Shown piece after piece: positions 49,001 to 61,062 of a stretch of 64,000 nt of DNA (positions are counted from its first letter, which is position 1; every line of letters begins with the position of its first letter). Below the pieces are notes generated by a model that saw only the letters and a program-made list of their open reading frames with translations, made no database searches and was not told where the DNA came from. The position numbers were made by a program, and so were the translations under genes. This DNA comes from Drosophila pseudoobscura (taxonomy: Eukaryota; Arthropoda; Insecta; Diptera; Drosophilidae). Location: assembly GCF_009870125.1 (NCBI RefSeq), contig NC_046680.1:20293501-20357500 (forward strand), written 5' to 3'.

Positions 49001-51303
49001 AAAAGAAGACGCGAAAGAGCTTGTTGATAAATATAAAATTTCATTTGTGAAAACCAGAAATTCCCCCTCGAGCAAATTAATGAGGCTTTTCACATATGTA
49101 TAATTGCCGGATCGATTAGTTCTGACCCGATTTGATTGTGTGGCTGAAGAGGCCTTGTCCGGCCAGACCTGTTGACTCGATATTTGGACACGAGTCCCAC
49201 TGATGCCAGAGGATGCCGGAGATCTCTCCGTAAATAGCTTGGCCTTCATTTATTAATCGGCTTTAAATGGTCAGAACAGAGCACCAAGTGACAAGCGTGT
49301 CGATCTGAGCGATTTCTCTCACCCTCAAATCGAACAAAATCGAATCGAATCCACCACCAACTCAAAATCAATTAAATGTTTTACAACATTCTGATTGCTC
49401 TCGAACCGATTTGAGGGGTCTGGCCTGACTCTGATGCAATCGATTTTGAGATCAACATTTGCTGATGTGTGCCACACGAGAGCACATTGTGGGATATCTT
49501 CTGCCATCTGCTCTATGGGAAATGCTCATCAAATCGCTTAGCATTTGTGTCAGCTTTATTAGCGTTAGTCCAATCTATTTATAGTGCAGAAATTGTATAT
49601 TCACGAGACAAATGACTGTGCTCGAGGGGAATGCATCCATCCATCGAAGGGGAGATTGTTCATGCAAAGAAAATTTAGTCAAATGCAAAAATAAATTGTC
49701 ACCTTGCGCCGCCAGACAATTTGTCCGACTAAGCCAGCCGCATTAGACATTCAAAACAGAGCCCCACTCCTGAGGGACGGAGGGGTGATTACCACCACAT
49801 CATCTGAGCTCTGGAATCACAGCTCTGATTCGGACTGGTAGGGAGGGCGAGGCTAATGAAATTAAAATGGAAAGGAAATCGTTGGCCAAGCAATTTTCTT
49901 TGCAGTTTGCAGTTTGCTTGCTGGCTTCGGTTTGGGCCACAGCATTTGCATGGCATTGGTCCGAGATACCGACAGGAATGCCAAATTTTGGCTCTAGCTT
50001 TGCCACGGGTTTCCCCAGCCCCCCCCCCCTCCCCCCCCCCCCCCTCCTCTTCTAGGGGTCTCGGGTTACGTGACTTAAATGCTCAAAAAATTATGATTTA
50101 GCCAGCAGGCAGGGAAGTACATACATACATATGTGTACGGCATATACATATACATATCTATAGAGAAACCCGAGCCTCAAGCGAAATGGCAGCGCATGGC
50201 CGGCCAAAGCTCAGTAAACACATTTTTAAAAACGATCTGGTGGGGCTGGTACGGCCAAGGTGGGGATTACCTTAGTTTATGTTGGCTTCGCTGTTGTAAA
50301 CCATTCTGTTCTGATGAATTCTTCCAGAAAAACAACTTCTACTGCTACGTGAGCTTCACCATGGGCAAGAAGTCTTCCATGCAGCTGCGTCAGGATCATC
50401 GCGAATGGCTGCAGGTAAGCTTTCGGTACAGATTAAATTTACTGATTACTATTTCTAATATCTGATTACTCTCTAGGCCTATCAAACCACGATAAAAGAC
50501 AAGCTGGGCATCGATAGCTTCCTTGTGCAGCCCATACAAAGACTGACCAGATATCCATTGCTGTTGCAGCAATTCATATCGGTAAGAGACTGGAATTCTT
50601 TATCCAGATCATATAATAATGGATCTTCTTCTGTGGCAGGAATTCTACAAGAGTGGAATCAGCTGCAAGCCCGTGCTGACCGCCGTTTGCAAATTGGAGA
50701 CGCGTATGCGACGTGCTCTGGATGTGGTCAATCAGGCCGAGGAGATACCCAACATAGATGAGCTGAATGAGGTAACTAATGGATTCCATGGATTCAATTA
50801 GACTTCCTCTCTAACGTTTATGCGTCGTTTCATAGCTGGATCTGCTGCAACTGGGAAACTTCCGACGTGCCACAGAGTTCGATGCCCAGCACTTTCCCAC
50901 GCGCAAGAAATACCGCGCCAAGATCTTCCTCTTCGACCGGTGCCTGGTGTGCACCGAGGTGCGCAAGAAGCGACTCGCCTACCGCCAGCACTACCACTGG
51001 GAGCACGTGGAGCTGCAGCGACCGCTGGAACTGACCGCGTCCAATGCCAACAAGATCATCAATCTGCTGGTCAAGCAGCAGGACAAGGACAAGCCGGGCA
51101 GCGGTGCCAGTGGCAGTGGCAAGCGGGAGGAGTACTCCTTTGTGGCCGCCGAGGCGTCTGTGGTGAAGCAGTGGCTGCACGCCACCCACAAGATCATCGA
51201 AATTGCCCGCAACGAGCACGCGCAACGGAACACCTTCAGCCTGCCCATGGATCTGGTGCTGGGAGTCGGTCTGGCCATCTGGCTGATATGGCAGTACTTG
51301 TAG
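46046..51303 (+). CDS. RhoGEF B, membrane-anchored DH-PH protein
   Basis: Seven exons, 46046-46311, 46770-46904, 46992-47325, 50328-50414, 50477-50581, 50640-50771 and 50836-51303, give 508 residues with consistent phases. A hydrophobic N-terminal segment (residues 8-30, ISVALTFLAIVIVQVLNVYL) suggests a signal anchor. The DH domain (about 157-345) has IIDELIQTEVNYVNNLKKGL and DSFLVQPIQRLTRYPLLLQQ. The PH domain (about 365-470) has KYRAKIFLFDRCLVCTE. The protein ends DLVLGVGLAIWLIWQYL, a second hydrophobic span at the very C terminus. Both ends may be membrane-inserted with the GEF module cytosolic. The four introns from mid DH to PH are at the same positions and phase as in RhoGEF A. Intron 3 is 3.0 kb. 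An AATAAA is near 51397. Confidence 0.85.
47326..50327 (+). other. 3-kb intron of RhoGEF B
   Basis: The intron starts GTGAGTAG and ends GAATTCTTCCAG. No nested gene is supported. It contains a CRE-like TGACGTCA at about 48120, a CATA microsatellite at about 48205, and a C-rich tract at about 50017-50046. Confidence 0.6.
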
Positions 51304-54300
51304 AGATCATCCTGAATCCTGAATCCTGAATCCTCAATCCTGACTCCTATTCCCCATCCACTCACAACTCTAGACCATAGATAAACGTGTATAGGAATAA
51401 AACTAAGTTATTTCGTAGCCAATAGACTCCTTCTTTTGTGGGGCCGTGTGTCTTGCGTTGTTTGTCCGAGCATAAAATAAGTGTTTGCTGCAGTTCCTTG
51501 ACAAATATTCATGATAAATTGCCTTTGCAGTGGCCACTCCCAGGCCCCATCAGAACCCCAGTCCCTTGTCGTGTCGTCGTCCTTGCAGCAGAATGTAAAT
51601 AGCTTTTCATCTTTTTCGCCACAAAACCACACACAAGGAAGTCCATGCGGTACAAAGTGTGTGTGTGTATATGTGTGTGTGGCAGCCACCGAAAAATGGT
51701 TGACAAATCTATTTATTTGGAATTTATGACGGCCCCATGCATGCAAGCTCGTACATGTCAAGTCATGGCTAGGGGGAATCTAATGAACCATAGTCCAGGA
51801 TCCGACTATGAGCTGCTCAAGATGGTGCAGAGTGTGTGCTAAAAAAGCAACATCATATTGCTGGAAAATTGAGTAAGCTGGCTCGTTCCACTCTCAGTAC
51901 ATGCATTCCGGATTGTTCCTATACAAACGCCGGAAAAGCTAACAGAAATGTCAGAGATATATTTGATATGCAAATATATAAGGTATCTTTGGAAAATATT
52001 GGGATTTTGTAAAGTTTAATATGTTTTTTTGGCAATCATGAAATTGATTTAATGCCCTCCTAAAAGTATGCTATAGAAAAATATCGTTAAAGGAATTTTA
52101 GAGAATCTTCATATTATATTAAGAAATATTAAGAAACTTTTTTATTTCGCATGAAAGGGGAAATTTATATATCCACCGATTCGCTCGTTTCCAACCACTG
52201 TAAGCCGGTTTCCATCAAAAACCAATCATAAACTGTTTCAGACCGGCCACTGATTATCCGGTCAGATGATTGCCAAAATGCATATTTTCGTATGTGGAAG
52301 ATGTTTCCATAGTGCAGTTCCCAGCCTTCTCCGGAAAAGCTCAAAGGCAAAGTGCAGCAACAAAAATCCACTAATGAAGCTAAGAAGCAGTGGGGTGGTG
52401 TGGGGTTGGGTGTCTTGGTGTTCGGCCAGGGGCAGGGGGAGTCTAGCCCCATGTGTTTGTGCTTGAGATGTGACAAAATTTGCACAAAAGCAATTTGTTC
52501 CGAGGGCAACGACAAAAAAACACGCGACTCTCTTGACATGTGCTGCGAAGAGGGAGAGGGAGCCCAGGATGGGGGGCACACAGAAGAGTAATGAAGCCAA
52601 GGCAGTGGTGAAGAAGAGTGGGAGTGTAAGCCAAAATATCACAAGGTTAGGCACTCCCAGAGATCGCTCTCAGGACAGATAGCCGCGACCATGAAAGCAG
52701 GAGAGCAGAAGAGCAGGAGAGAGAGCGAGTGGCAAACAAAGAGGCAGAGCAGAGTGGGAGTGGGGAGTGGGAGTGGGTGGCAGGAGAGTCTATCTCGTCA
52801 TGATTTGCTGTCTAAGCAAATTTTTGTTGTTCTTTTCCACTTTTTCCACTGCTCCTTCCACATCCGCATCCACGGCTCCTTCCTGAAGGCTTCCTCCCCT
52901 TCGCTACGCCTGCCTTTCGCTGTTGCTTTATTATATTATGTCATTTATGCTGGCATGCCGCCATCGCCGTCGTTTGCGCGCTACAGGGACTCTGGCTAAA
53001 GGATAATGCCGTGTTCTTGCCAGGCAGCTTAAGTGTATTAATGTCTGTCAAGTAGTTGTCACAGAAGTGACGTGTATGTAAACGATTTGACATTTTTATG
53101 AGCCAAAAAGCGCTGCTCTGAAAAATTGCACAGCTTCGAAGAGGAAAGACCCATGGCTGGCAGAGTGGGCGGCGGAGTGGGTGGGGGCTCCCTATGGTGA
53201 GTAAATATTTCAATATTTCTGGGCCATTGGCTGTCGGGCGATTCCCTCGTTTTAGCTATGCCCCTCACGTAGTTTGTTCCACATGCTCCACATGTTTTTC
53301 CCAACTAAATGCATAATTTCGAACTCGACAAAAAATAAGGAAAAAAATAAGCAAAGACAAGGCACAAACACACACACAAAATTGGGAGGAAAAAAAATAA
53401 AAAGAATAGAATTGTAAAATGCCTTGAGGCATAATTTATTTGCATTTTTTTCCCCGTTGGTTCCGAGGCACGTCGCAGCGGGTGGAGAGTGGCAGAGTGG
53501 CAGAGTGGCAGAGTGGAAGTGTGGTAGTGGCACATCCCTCCACAACGAGGACGGCACAAATTTGCCAAGTAATTGCACAAATTATTGCACGTAGGCTGGC
53601 AACACATGATGGCCGGGCAGCTGGCACCATGAGATAGTCCAACCCCTACCGCCACCGCCCCCGCCAGGCACTGTTCATGCAACATTAAATTAACTTGACA
53701 TATTCGGAAATGGAACTCACACACACACACAGAGAGAGACACTGGTACAACTGTTGCTAATTCTTGCTTAATATGCCCCACACACAGGGCTCATCTGAGT
53801 GCTCCTCATCTTCTCATCTTCCAATCTTCCCATCCTGCCATCCTGCCATCCTGCTGCTCCATTGGGTTTGTGCGTATCCAATTCACGCCTCAATGCCAGT
53901 TGTTGTGCGCCCCCCACACACCCCCATCTCCATTCACCCAACAGCACATCCAAATTGTATTGCCATCGCATGTAAATGCAACACTTAGGCACGCATCGGG
54001 CACACATCTCACACATCTCCATCGCCATCGCCATCGCCATTCCTATCCCTATTCCTATCCATCCAGCATCTGCAGGGCTCCTCAACGGATTTGCGAATTC
54101 GTTTACTTCTTTTCGGTTGCTCAGTGCTTGAAAAAGTTCAAACTTCAGCTGCGAAATGGTACGTGAAACAATGTGCTCTCTTTGGGGACGGTAACGGTAA
54201 GGACAAGTATTGTATGCTGCGCTGTGGCACAGTGGAGCCAAGGGCTAGAAAAAAGGTTGGGACTATGGGAAGACAGACGCACTTTATTCGTATCATTATC

Positions 54301-54310
54301 ACCTTAGCGA
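51304..54310. other. Intergenic stretch with simple repeats
   Basis: After the RhoGEF B 3' UTR (short GAATCCT repeats at about 51310-51345) no gene is supported. Simple repeats include GAGTGGCA copies at about 53487-53515 and CCATCCTG/CATCGC runs at about 53830 and 54020. Open frames here are GC-biased chance ORFs. Confidence 0.5.
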
Positions 54311-54969
54311 TTATCGAGCATCAACCACTTCAGCAAACTCAATGGATGTGGAACTCACGTGAGGCGGTGGATCCCGGGTATAAATGTAGTACGAGTATAT
54401 CACCCACAAGAAGTAGGCGTATATAACTAAGAGGGTAATCAGATTCGAGGATATGTATAGTCATGTGATAGTCGTGTGATCTCTTACCAAAGTATACGGG
54501 CATAGCAATGTAATGGCCGGTCTCCAAGCCCTCAATCGGGGGGGTCATGGTGGCGAAAATCACACAGTGGACAAGAAAAATTGTTAAACACACACAAATC
54601 GTCATGAGGAAGATGGCCACGAGTGCACGTTTTTCCTGGTGAAGAGCAGGGAAGGAGTACCAACAAGGGCAAAAGTGTTAGACGTAAGGATCCTCACATT
54701 AAGGAGTCCATATAACAAGATGATGGAGTTGAAGAGCTTCGTGAAATGCAGAAAGGTCACTAGAACGTAGAGGCCACTGTATTCTGGGGGAACAACAACA
54801 GCAGTAGCTGTGGAACTAACAAAAATCAGGAGCAGTGCTTACGGATCTGCAAGAAGGATATCCAGGCGAGAGTTAGGGACTCGAGCCAGATGATCCCGGA
54901 AATGATATAGCAGCCCCATACTAAATTCACCACGAAACAGCAATGTTTCAACAACAACAGCTTAACCAT
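54311..54969 (-). CDS. Small four-span membrane protein
   Basis: Four exons, 54969-54843, 54783-54698, 54635-54488 and 54426-54311, total 477 nt and give 158 residues, with phases fitting at every junction. Hydrophobic segments are about residues 4-29 (FVVNLVWGCYIISGIIWL), 44-70 (LYVLVTFLHFTKLFNSIILL), 76-102 (AIFLMTICVCLTIFLVHCVI) and 121-136 (VIYAYFLWVIYSYYIY). The tail VSSTSIEFAEVVDAR is probably cytosolic. The layout is that of small insect four-span proteins such as the DUF4728 group, but this link is tentative. A minus-strand AATAAA at about 54286 follows the stop, which supports the ending. A GTGAGT at the last codons could be an alternative 5' splice site. Confidence 0.65.
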
Positions 54970-56846
54970 TTCAATTTGTGAGAGTCGCAAAAGGCTTTCA
55001 ATGAAATTTGGCGCCAGGATTGCTCTGATCGGCTACCACTGTGGCCATTTTGTGGCACAAATCAAGCAAAACGCCAAATGCCTATGCGAATGTGTGAATT
55101 TGCCGACGATGACAACTGATAATAGATCGAATTACGCCCACGCCCACGGCCAGGCCCACGCCCAGGCCCAGGCCCAGGACTATCGGAATCAGACCCGGAC
55201 TCAGGACACGTTTCACAGACACGGACGCAGCCATAGAGTGGCAGTGAGTAAGAGCAGACCCTTAAGACCCCGGGTTAGGCATAATGCCGCCTGGCGTTAG
55301 ATAAAAAACAAAGGCATGTAATTTTTGGGGCATGGCCGTAAGCCACAAAACGAGCCGAGCAACGGAAACGGAAACGGCAACGGCAACGCTTGATAATCGC
55401 ACACAGAATGCAGTGTCATAAGGGAACGAAAGTGGAGTGTGGGTGGGCGAGTGGAGAGGTTAACACGTATGGGATGATGATGCCTGATGGCTGATAATGC
55501 GAGGGGTGCGAATCACGTAGGGTTAGGGAAATGCTCTTCCTCTCTCCCTCCCCCTCCCCGTCTGTGTATGTGTATGTGTCTGAGTGCGCGAGGCAGAGCC
55601 CATTGATAAATGCTCTCTGTTAAGTGGCATGTTTTGGGTTAAATGCGATGTAAAATGTGCTAACCCCCGGCTCCCCCCCCTATAACCTGTAACCCCTAAT
55701 GGCATAATAACATTGAAAGGGGGTTGGGTGGCAGCAGCAGCAGCAGCAGCTCCCATCTGAATGACAGTTCAGTTAGCAGTCAAGACAGCAGCAGAAACTC
55801 CCGGCACCTTGAAACTGTCAACCTGGCACGCTGACGCATATAAATCGCCCCTCGTTGGCGCACCTGACGCTGTCAACATATGTTCTGCAGTGCGGCAAAA
55901 TCGGGGAGTGGGAGTGGGAGGGGGATGGGGAATGACTCCTGGGCGGAGGCCGGTGCTGGCGTCTTGTACATACATCTTGCTTACAGGGGGCCAGGCGCCA
56001 AATTGAAATTTAAAACGAGAAAACCAATAAAAAACAAGTTACAGACGCCACCGTCGTAGCCGCCACCGCCGCCGACAACGACAACGACTACAGCGGCGGG
56101 CGGCAATACAAATTGCAGTGACGACAGCTGAAAGGCCATTCCTATAGCCACCCGAAACCCACCCGAAGCCCAACCAATCCCAAATGCAATTCGCGCCCTG
56201 GACCAGCATACAAATGCCTTCCAGCCAAAGGATAATATAATGCACGTTGTGGAAGAATAATGGTTCTGCCAGAAGACAACGTCGCAGTCGTCCAAGGGAC
56301 TAAGCCGGGATGGCAGACATCCCAAAAATGGAGGCAGAAAGGGCCATGGCAGGGCCCAAACAGGAACCAGCCAGGCCAAGGGCGGACAATAACGATGCCA
56401 GCAACGGCAATGACAGGCAATTTTAATAGAATATGGAAGGGCAAAGGTCTGGGGGTCCTGAGGCGGCTAAGACTAACGGAGTGCGTGCCTTTTGCCGCAT
56501 TGTTGTGCTTGTTGTCCCATCCAGGATATCTTCAATTTACACTTCCAGTCAGCCTATGAATGGAGTTCTTCGAGAAACTCAAAGCCAAAGAATTAACGAG
56601 CAAGCAATGCAGTATGGCCCCTTACCCTCAGGAAAACCCTTTAAGTCCTCTACTGACTATCCAAACACCGAGTATAAAAAGGCCAGAACATACGCCTCTA
56701 TGCGGATTTCTTAGAGAAGTTTTTGAAGATTGATTTTCTGTAAAACCGATGGTAGTTTAATGTCCATAAGAGTCCATGGATGTTCATTTTTCATTATAGT
56801 TTCTATATGTTTATGTAGCTCCGGTAGCCTTCTGCAGGGTATTGTC
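54970..56846. other. Intergenic stretch
   Basis: No supported gene. It contains a GGCCCA-type minisatellite at about 55140-55180, GGAAACGGAAACGG and GGCAACGGCAACG runs at about 55360-55390, and a CAG run at 55733-55750. Confidence 0.5.
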
Positions 56847-57731
56847 TTATCGCTGAATATGTTCTTGGATAAAGGGGCTCTCAGTCGGGGCTGGCTTCGG
56901 TGTTTTTAGGGGTTTGGCACGCTTTTTAGTCGTCACTTCACCAAAGTCCCATGGAGGCTTGTGATCGAAGAGATGATACGCCTCCGCATCCCTTGGAGTC
57001 GCCCACAGATCCATAAAGGGGCTCTCAGTCCTGGCTGGCTTCGGTATTGTTGAGGGCTTGGCACGCTTTTTAGTCGTCACTTCACCAAAGTCCCATGGAG
57101 GCTTGTGATCGAAGAGATGATATGCCTCCGCATCCCTTGGAGTCGCCCAAAGATCCATAAAGTGGCTCTCAGTCGTGGCTGGCTTCGGTGTTGTTGAGGG
57201 CTTAGAACGCTTCCTTGTCGTCATTTCTTCAAAGACGAATTGGGGCTTGTGATCGAAGTAAGCCATCGTATCCCCTGGAGTCGTCCACAGATCCGCATAG
57301 TTGCCTGGCTCCTTAACTGATCTTGGATTTATTTTTGTAGTCTTATTTCTTCGGTTTTTAAGATGTCTCTGCTTGCGTTGTGTGTTAATTGGTTGGTGCT
57401 GGAACTGAATACGTTTGCTCCTTCCTTTGTTGGTCGTTTGCTTGTGTATCTCCAACATGGGATACCTTCCACACTCGCTGGGAAGGACACAGGGCCCCTG
57501 GTACTTGTTAACCCGTCTGTATCCACCGATGCAGTTGCAACGGCCATAGCACAAGACGTCCACACAACGTTGGGGATAACAGGACTTGGGGCAGGGATTG
57601 CCACAGGCTACCTGCACCTCGTTCCTGCCGCAGATGGAACTGCCAGAGATAGGGGAATATAGGGGAAGATACAGCCCAAAGATCAGTGCCAGCCGGAACA
57701 TGGCCAACGCCAACGAGTGCCGGAGAAGCAT
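56847..57731 (-). CDS. Secreted TIL-domain protein with three 48-residue repeats
   Basis: A 294-codon single exon. A signal peptide covers about residues 11-31 (RLALIFGLYLPLYSP), so the start may be Met11 (57701). Residues 34-87 form a trypsin-inhibitor-like (TIL) domain with ten cysteines in the canonical order (CGRNEVQVAC, GNPCPKSC, CYGRCNC, GPCVLPSEC). A basic linker (KQRHLKNRRNK) follows. Then come three tandem repeats: residues 147-192, 193-240 and 241-287, each with DLWxTPxD, FDHKP and KPxxTPKPA-like motifs. Repeats 2 and 3 are almost identical in DNA (57155-57012, 57011-56868), which implies recent duplication or conversion. TIL domains inhibit serine proteases or occur in mucin-like proteins; the function here is unknown. 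Confidence 0.8.
   Translation of the reverse strand: MLLRHSLALAMFRLALIFGLYLPLYSPISGSSICGRNEVQVACGNPCPKSCYPQRCVDVLCYGRCNCIGGYRRVNKYQGPCVLPSECGRYPMLEIHKQTTNKGRSKRIQFQHQPINTQRKQRHLKNRRNKTTKINPRSVKEPGNYADLWTTPGDTMAYFDHKPQFVFEEMTTRKRSKPSTTPKPATTESHFMDLWATPRDAEAYHLFDHKPPWDFGEVTTKKRAKPSTIPKPARTESPFMDLWATPRDAEAYHLFDHKPPWDFGEVTTKKRAKPLKTPKPAPTESPFIQEHIQR
56868..57293 (-). repeat. Three coding tandem repeats of about 144 bp
   Basis: Units at 57293-57156, 57155-57012 and 57011-56868 encode the DLW...KPPW...KRAKP repeat of the TIL protein. The last two differ at only a few bases. Confidence 0.8.
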
Positions 57732-57839
57732 TGTCGTGGGAGCCCTATCAAATGGCTTTTGTTCTAGCTGTCAGAGCGTGGCTAAAGGTCTTATTCAGTT
57801 CAGTTTATACAGTTCTCTCTCCAGTTGGTATTTCAAACC
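57732..57839. promoter_or_regulatory. Compact divergent promoter region
   Basis: Only 108 bp separates the start codon of the TIL gene (minus) from that of the RWD gene (plus). A TTCAGTTCAGTTTATAC block at about 57803 resembles an initiator for the plus-strand gene. Both 5' UTRs must be very short or overlapping. Confidence 0.45.
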
Positions 57840-58383
57840 ATGAATTCAGAGTCCATTGAGGTGCTAAGCGAGTCGATCCGCAACTCGGAGTTTCATGCCA
57901 TCGGCCTGCTCGGCTTTCGCACGGTGGTGCTTCAGAGCCAGCCCACCCTCAAGCTGGAAGTCACCGTGCGCTCCTCCAACTATGACCAGGTGGCCACTAA
58001 AGATCCTCGCATTGGATGCAAGTTGATCTTCACCTACACCGATATGTATCCCCATCTGTTGCCGAAAATAAGTCTCAAGGCGAAGATGAATTTCCCCGAT
58101 ATGTTCGAGATCAAAATGCAGGAGGAGTTCCGTCGCATAAGGCGGCTGAATCGAGGCACCCAGTTTATCCTTTCGATTGTTACCAGGGCCAAGGACATGA
58201 TGGACCAGATGGTCAGGAAGCTGAAGCGGAAAATGGAAGCGACCATGGCTGCCGAGGAGCTGGGTAAGGCTCCCCCCCCCCCCCCCCCTGCTAAATCCCC
58301 CTAAGTCCCTCTAAATTCCATGTGAATTGAGTGTTCTACAGAGTTCTCTCTCTCTCCCCCACCTGCCCACAGATGTGCTCTAA
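57840..58383 (+). CDS. RWD-domain protein 1
   Basis: Exons 57840-58263 and 58373-58383 give 144 residues ending MAAEELDVL. The fold is RWD-like: N-terminal helix (ESIEVLSESIRNSEFHAI), beta strands (TLKLEVTVRS, GCKLIFTYTD) and the signature YPHLLP at 70-75 followed by ISLKAKMNF. A charged helix (MVRKLKRKMEATMAAEEL) ends the protein. RWD domains are protein-interaction modules found in GCN2, RNF14 and RWDD1. This gene carries nothing else, so its partner is unknown. If the 109-bp intron is retained, a run of 16 C residues would encode a Pro tail (EELGKAPPPPPPAKSP) and a stop, which is less likely. An AATAAA is at 58444. Confidence 0.75.
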
Positions 58384-61062
58384 CGACTCTCTATGGCAAG
58401 CCCCAAACAAAATTATGGTGTAAGTAAAATTGTAGATTAAGCAAATAAAATTATGTTCATTTGTGGTTGGACCAATTCATTCGCTGTGGCTACCGAATAT
58501 CATTTGATTAGCCCATTGGACGGCCGTATCAGAATCCAGGTCATGTAGACCACATATAAATCCCGGCAAATTCATGCATGACCCATAAAAGCAGGGGCTG
58601 GACTCCACTCTGCCGCAGGGGCATAAACACAGACCTCACACTTCTGGAACATATCTTCTATTTATGACTGCAACGTTTTGGTGGGTCGAATGGGGCGAGT
58701 GGGCCGAAGGCTGGTGGCGGGGTATAAAATTTCAACACGCTTACACAAAAATTGCCAATTAAGCGCATTTATGACTGCAACGCAACGGAAATATGTGTGG
58801 CATGCAACTAGGCGGTCCCCTGGACTACTTCTCGACTTGGAAACACTGTCTGGGCCCCATAAACATTGTTAATGTGAAGACGTGTGCACTCGGAGGACTC
58901 TCTGGATTATTAAGAAACAATGAAGCCCGGTCCAGGGTCGCAGTCGGAGATGGAGACGGAGACGGAGAAGGACGCCGCTAGAAGCCATAAAAGCGGACAC
59001 ATAATTCCGGGTTTATGGGTGGAACTTAAAACCGGAAACTAAATAGTTGACACCGCGCGGACACTGGCCACAACGGGGATCAGCATTAACATGTACTTTC
59101 CATCCATTCCCTGCCCCAGCAAATGTCATTCGGGATTTGGGGATGGTGATGGGGATGGGTTTCCTCGTAAAGCGCACCAATGACGAAAACATAATTTGTA
59201 ATTTGAATTTGTTTCGTGTTCAAGCATAAGCAATGAGCTCCAGACAAGAGGGGGAGGGGGACGCTGAAGGACAGTCATTCGACCTCTGCCGAGGTTCTGC
59301 CATATCAGGAATTCAATTCGCGTCTGCTGTTTTGCCCTGCAAAACACGGGGATTTATGGCGGCCAGCAGTTCCTTGACCCTTGGCCATCCTGTTCCGAAA
59401 TGAGCAACAATTAATTGAGAAATGAATAAACGCCCCCGTCCAGGAAAGGGGAACATATCGACCGTTATGGGCTGGGGCTTGCCAGGATATCCAGCTTTAA
59501 AGCCTTTACCAACGGAATAGGGGTTATGGGATATTGGGTGTATGATTTGGGACTTGTTCCATGGCTGATTTATGCGCTTATCACGCAGGCGACGCCGCTT
59601 TTATGTCCTTGTCGGTGCTGTCTGTCGCCCATAAATGTCCTGCATGCCCTGCCCTGACTGTGTCCTATCTGTGCGTCCTGCCATTGACAGTGCACACAAA
59701 TTTGCCATTTTAATGCTCCTTGGGCTCTGGCTCCCCTCTACCGGCTACCGGATAGCGCTTTTCAATTTCTGCCATATACCCGCTCGTACCTGCGATGGCT
59801 TAGGCTCATCCTGGTCGTCGCCGTCGTCGTTGTCGTTGTCGTCCTTCGACGTGGTCCTGTGGCGTGACAGTTTTTCATTACGCACAAATCCTTCGGGCAT
59901 ACACAGTCACATTAAAAAGGGATGTGGACTTAAAGTTTGCTTACCCCACCCGAAAAAAAACAGAAAAAAAGCAGAAGAGACTATCGAAAGGAGGAGGAGG
60001 AGGAGGAGGAGGAGGAGGAGGAGGAGGAGGAGGACTCAGACACCCTTCTCAGCTTTGGCCTGAAATTAGGAATTTCATAAGAATCCCTATGCTTATCGCA
60101 CAGCTTTAACATGTCTGCCGCCTGTTCTGTGGGGTCCTGTGAGTGCATGTCCTTTGAACTGCGACACTTTGAAAGTGACATTATGCAAGTTGGAGCAACG
60201 GAGCGCCGCTGCAGCTATCTAAATTACCCAGAGACATCCGGCATGGCATGGCAGGACGTTCTTATATGCTTAAGGATCAACAGGAAACGCCCCAAGGAGT
60301 CTGACTAGCTTCCCCCGCCCCTCCCCCAGCCACTCCTCCCGTCCTCTGGCTGGCTGTTCGATGTGTTGCAACGTGTACTATTTTTTTTTTTGGGCAACAA
60401 ATTTCATTTGCACTGCTCCGCAGGAAGGATATGTGAACATGCCAAAGCCGGTATCCCAGAAAATGGACCTGCGAGCGATGGCGTGCTTTGGCACGCGCAT
60501 AAAAGATAAGTTAATGCATCGCAGACGCCTCCTGCCTGACTGCCCAATTAATGATTCCTCTCCTGGCTGTGACTGGGGCACGTGTTAACATTCGGCCAAG
60601 TGTTGCACACACACGCACTGAATTTCGGGGCACTTCAGGAGTGCCATCCGTCAGTCAAGGCCAAAAGTCACGTATTGCTGCGTGAGGTGCGAAGGCTCCT
60701 TTTATTTTTCGTGCCATTCTGCGCCAGCGGGAGTACAAATATGTTTGTGCACGTAATTGCAGGACGCCCAGAAAGGATGTGGGAGAGAGAGCCAGGACCA
60801 AGTTCATATATTTATAATCTATAGCCACACAGATCTACTGGCCAAGCCGGGCGCGTCCTTCGGTCATGGATCCACCGATACCACCGTCCATGGCACTAGC
60901 ACAAAAATCACACTTATATTTATATATTTTGCCATATGTGTGTATAGTGTGTAGATCTGGTCTTTTCTAGTTTCAATAAGCCGCATTTGGATAGCCGTGT
61001 GTGTTTGCCTCGTACTGGAGCTGGCATGTTGCACGTTGCACGCGAGCAGAAGGACTTTAGAT
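58384..61062. other. Intergenic stretch
   Basis: No supported gene. A GGA microsatellite spans about 59990-60033 and produces long artificial open frames on both strands. The rest looks unique and noncoding. Confidence 0.5.

Noticed and set aside
52165-54241. Several open frames of 100-160 codons
   Set aside because: They are low complexity, overlap each other on both strands and lack splice or promoter support.
54311-54360. Further exon of the four-span gene after the GTGAGT near 54357
   Set aside because: The frame reaches a stop at 54311 and a minus-strand AATAAA follows within 30 bp, so the transcript probably ends here.
57825-57839. Upstream extension of the RWD 1 frame to 57825
   Set aside because: It would begin at a non-ATG codon; the ATG at 57840 is the natural start.
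59864-60181. Frames encoding poly-Gly, poly-Arg or poly-Ser runs
   Set aside because: They are produced by the GGA microsatellite and start or end arbitrarily.
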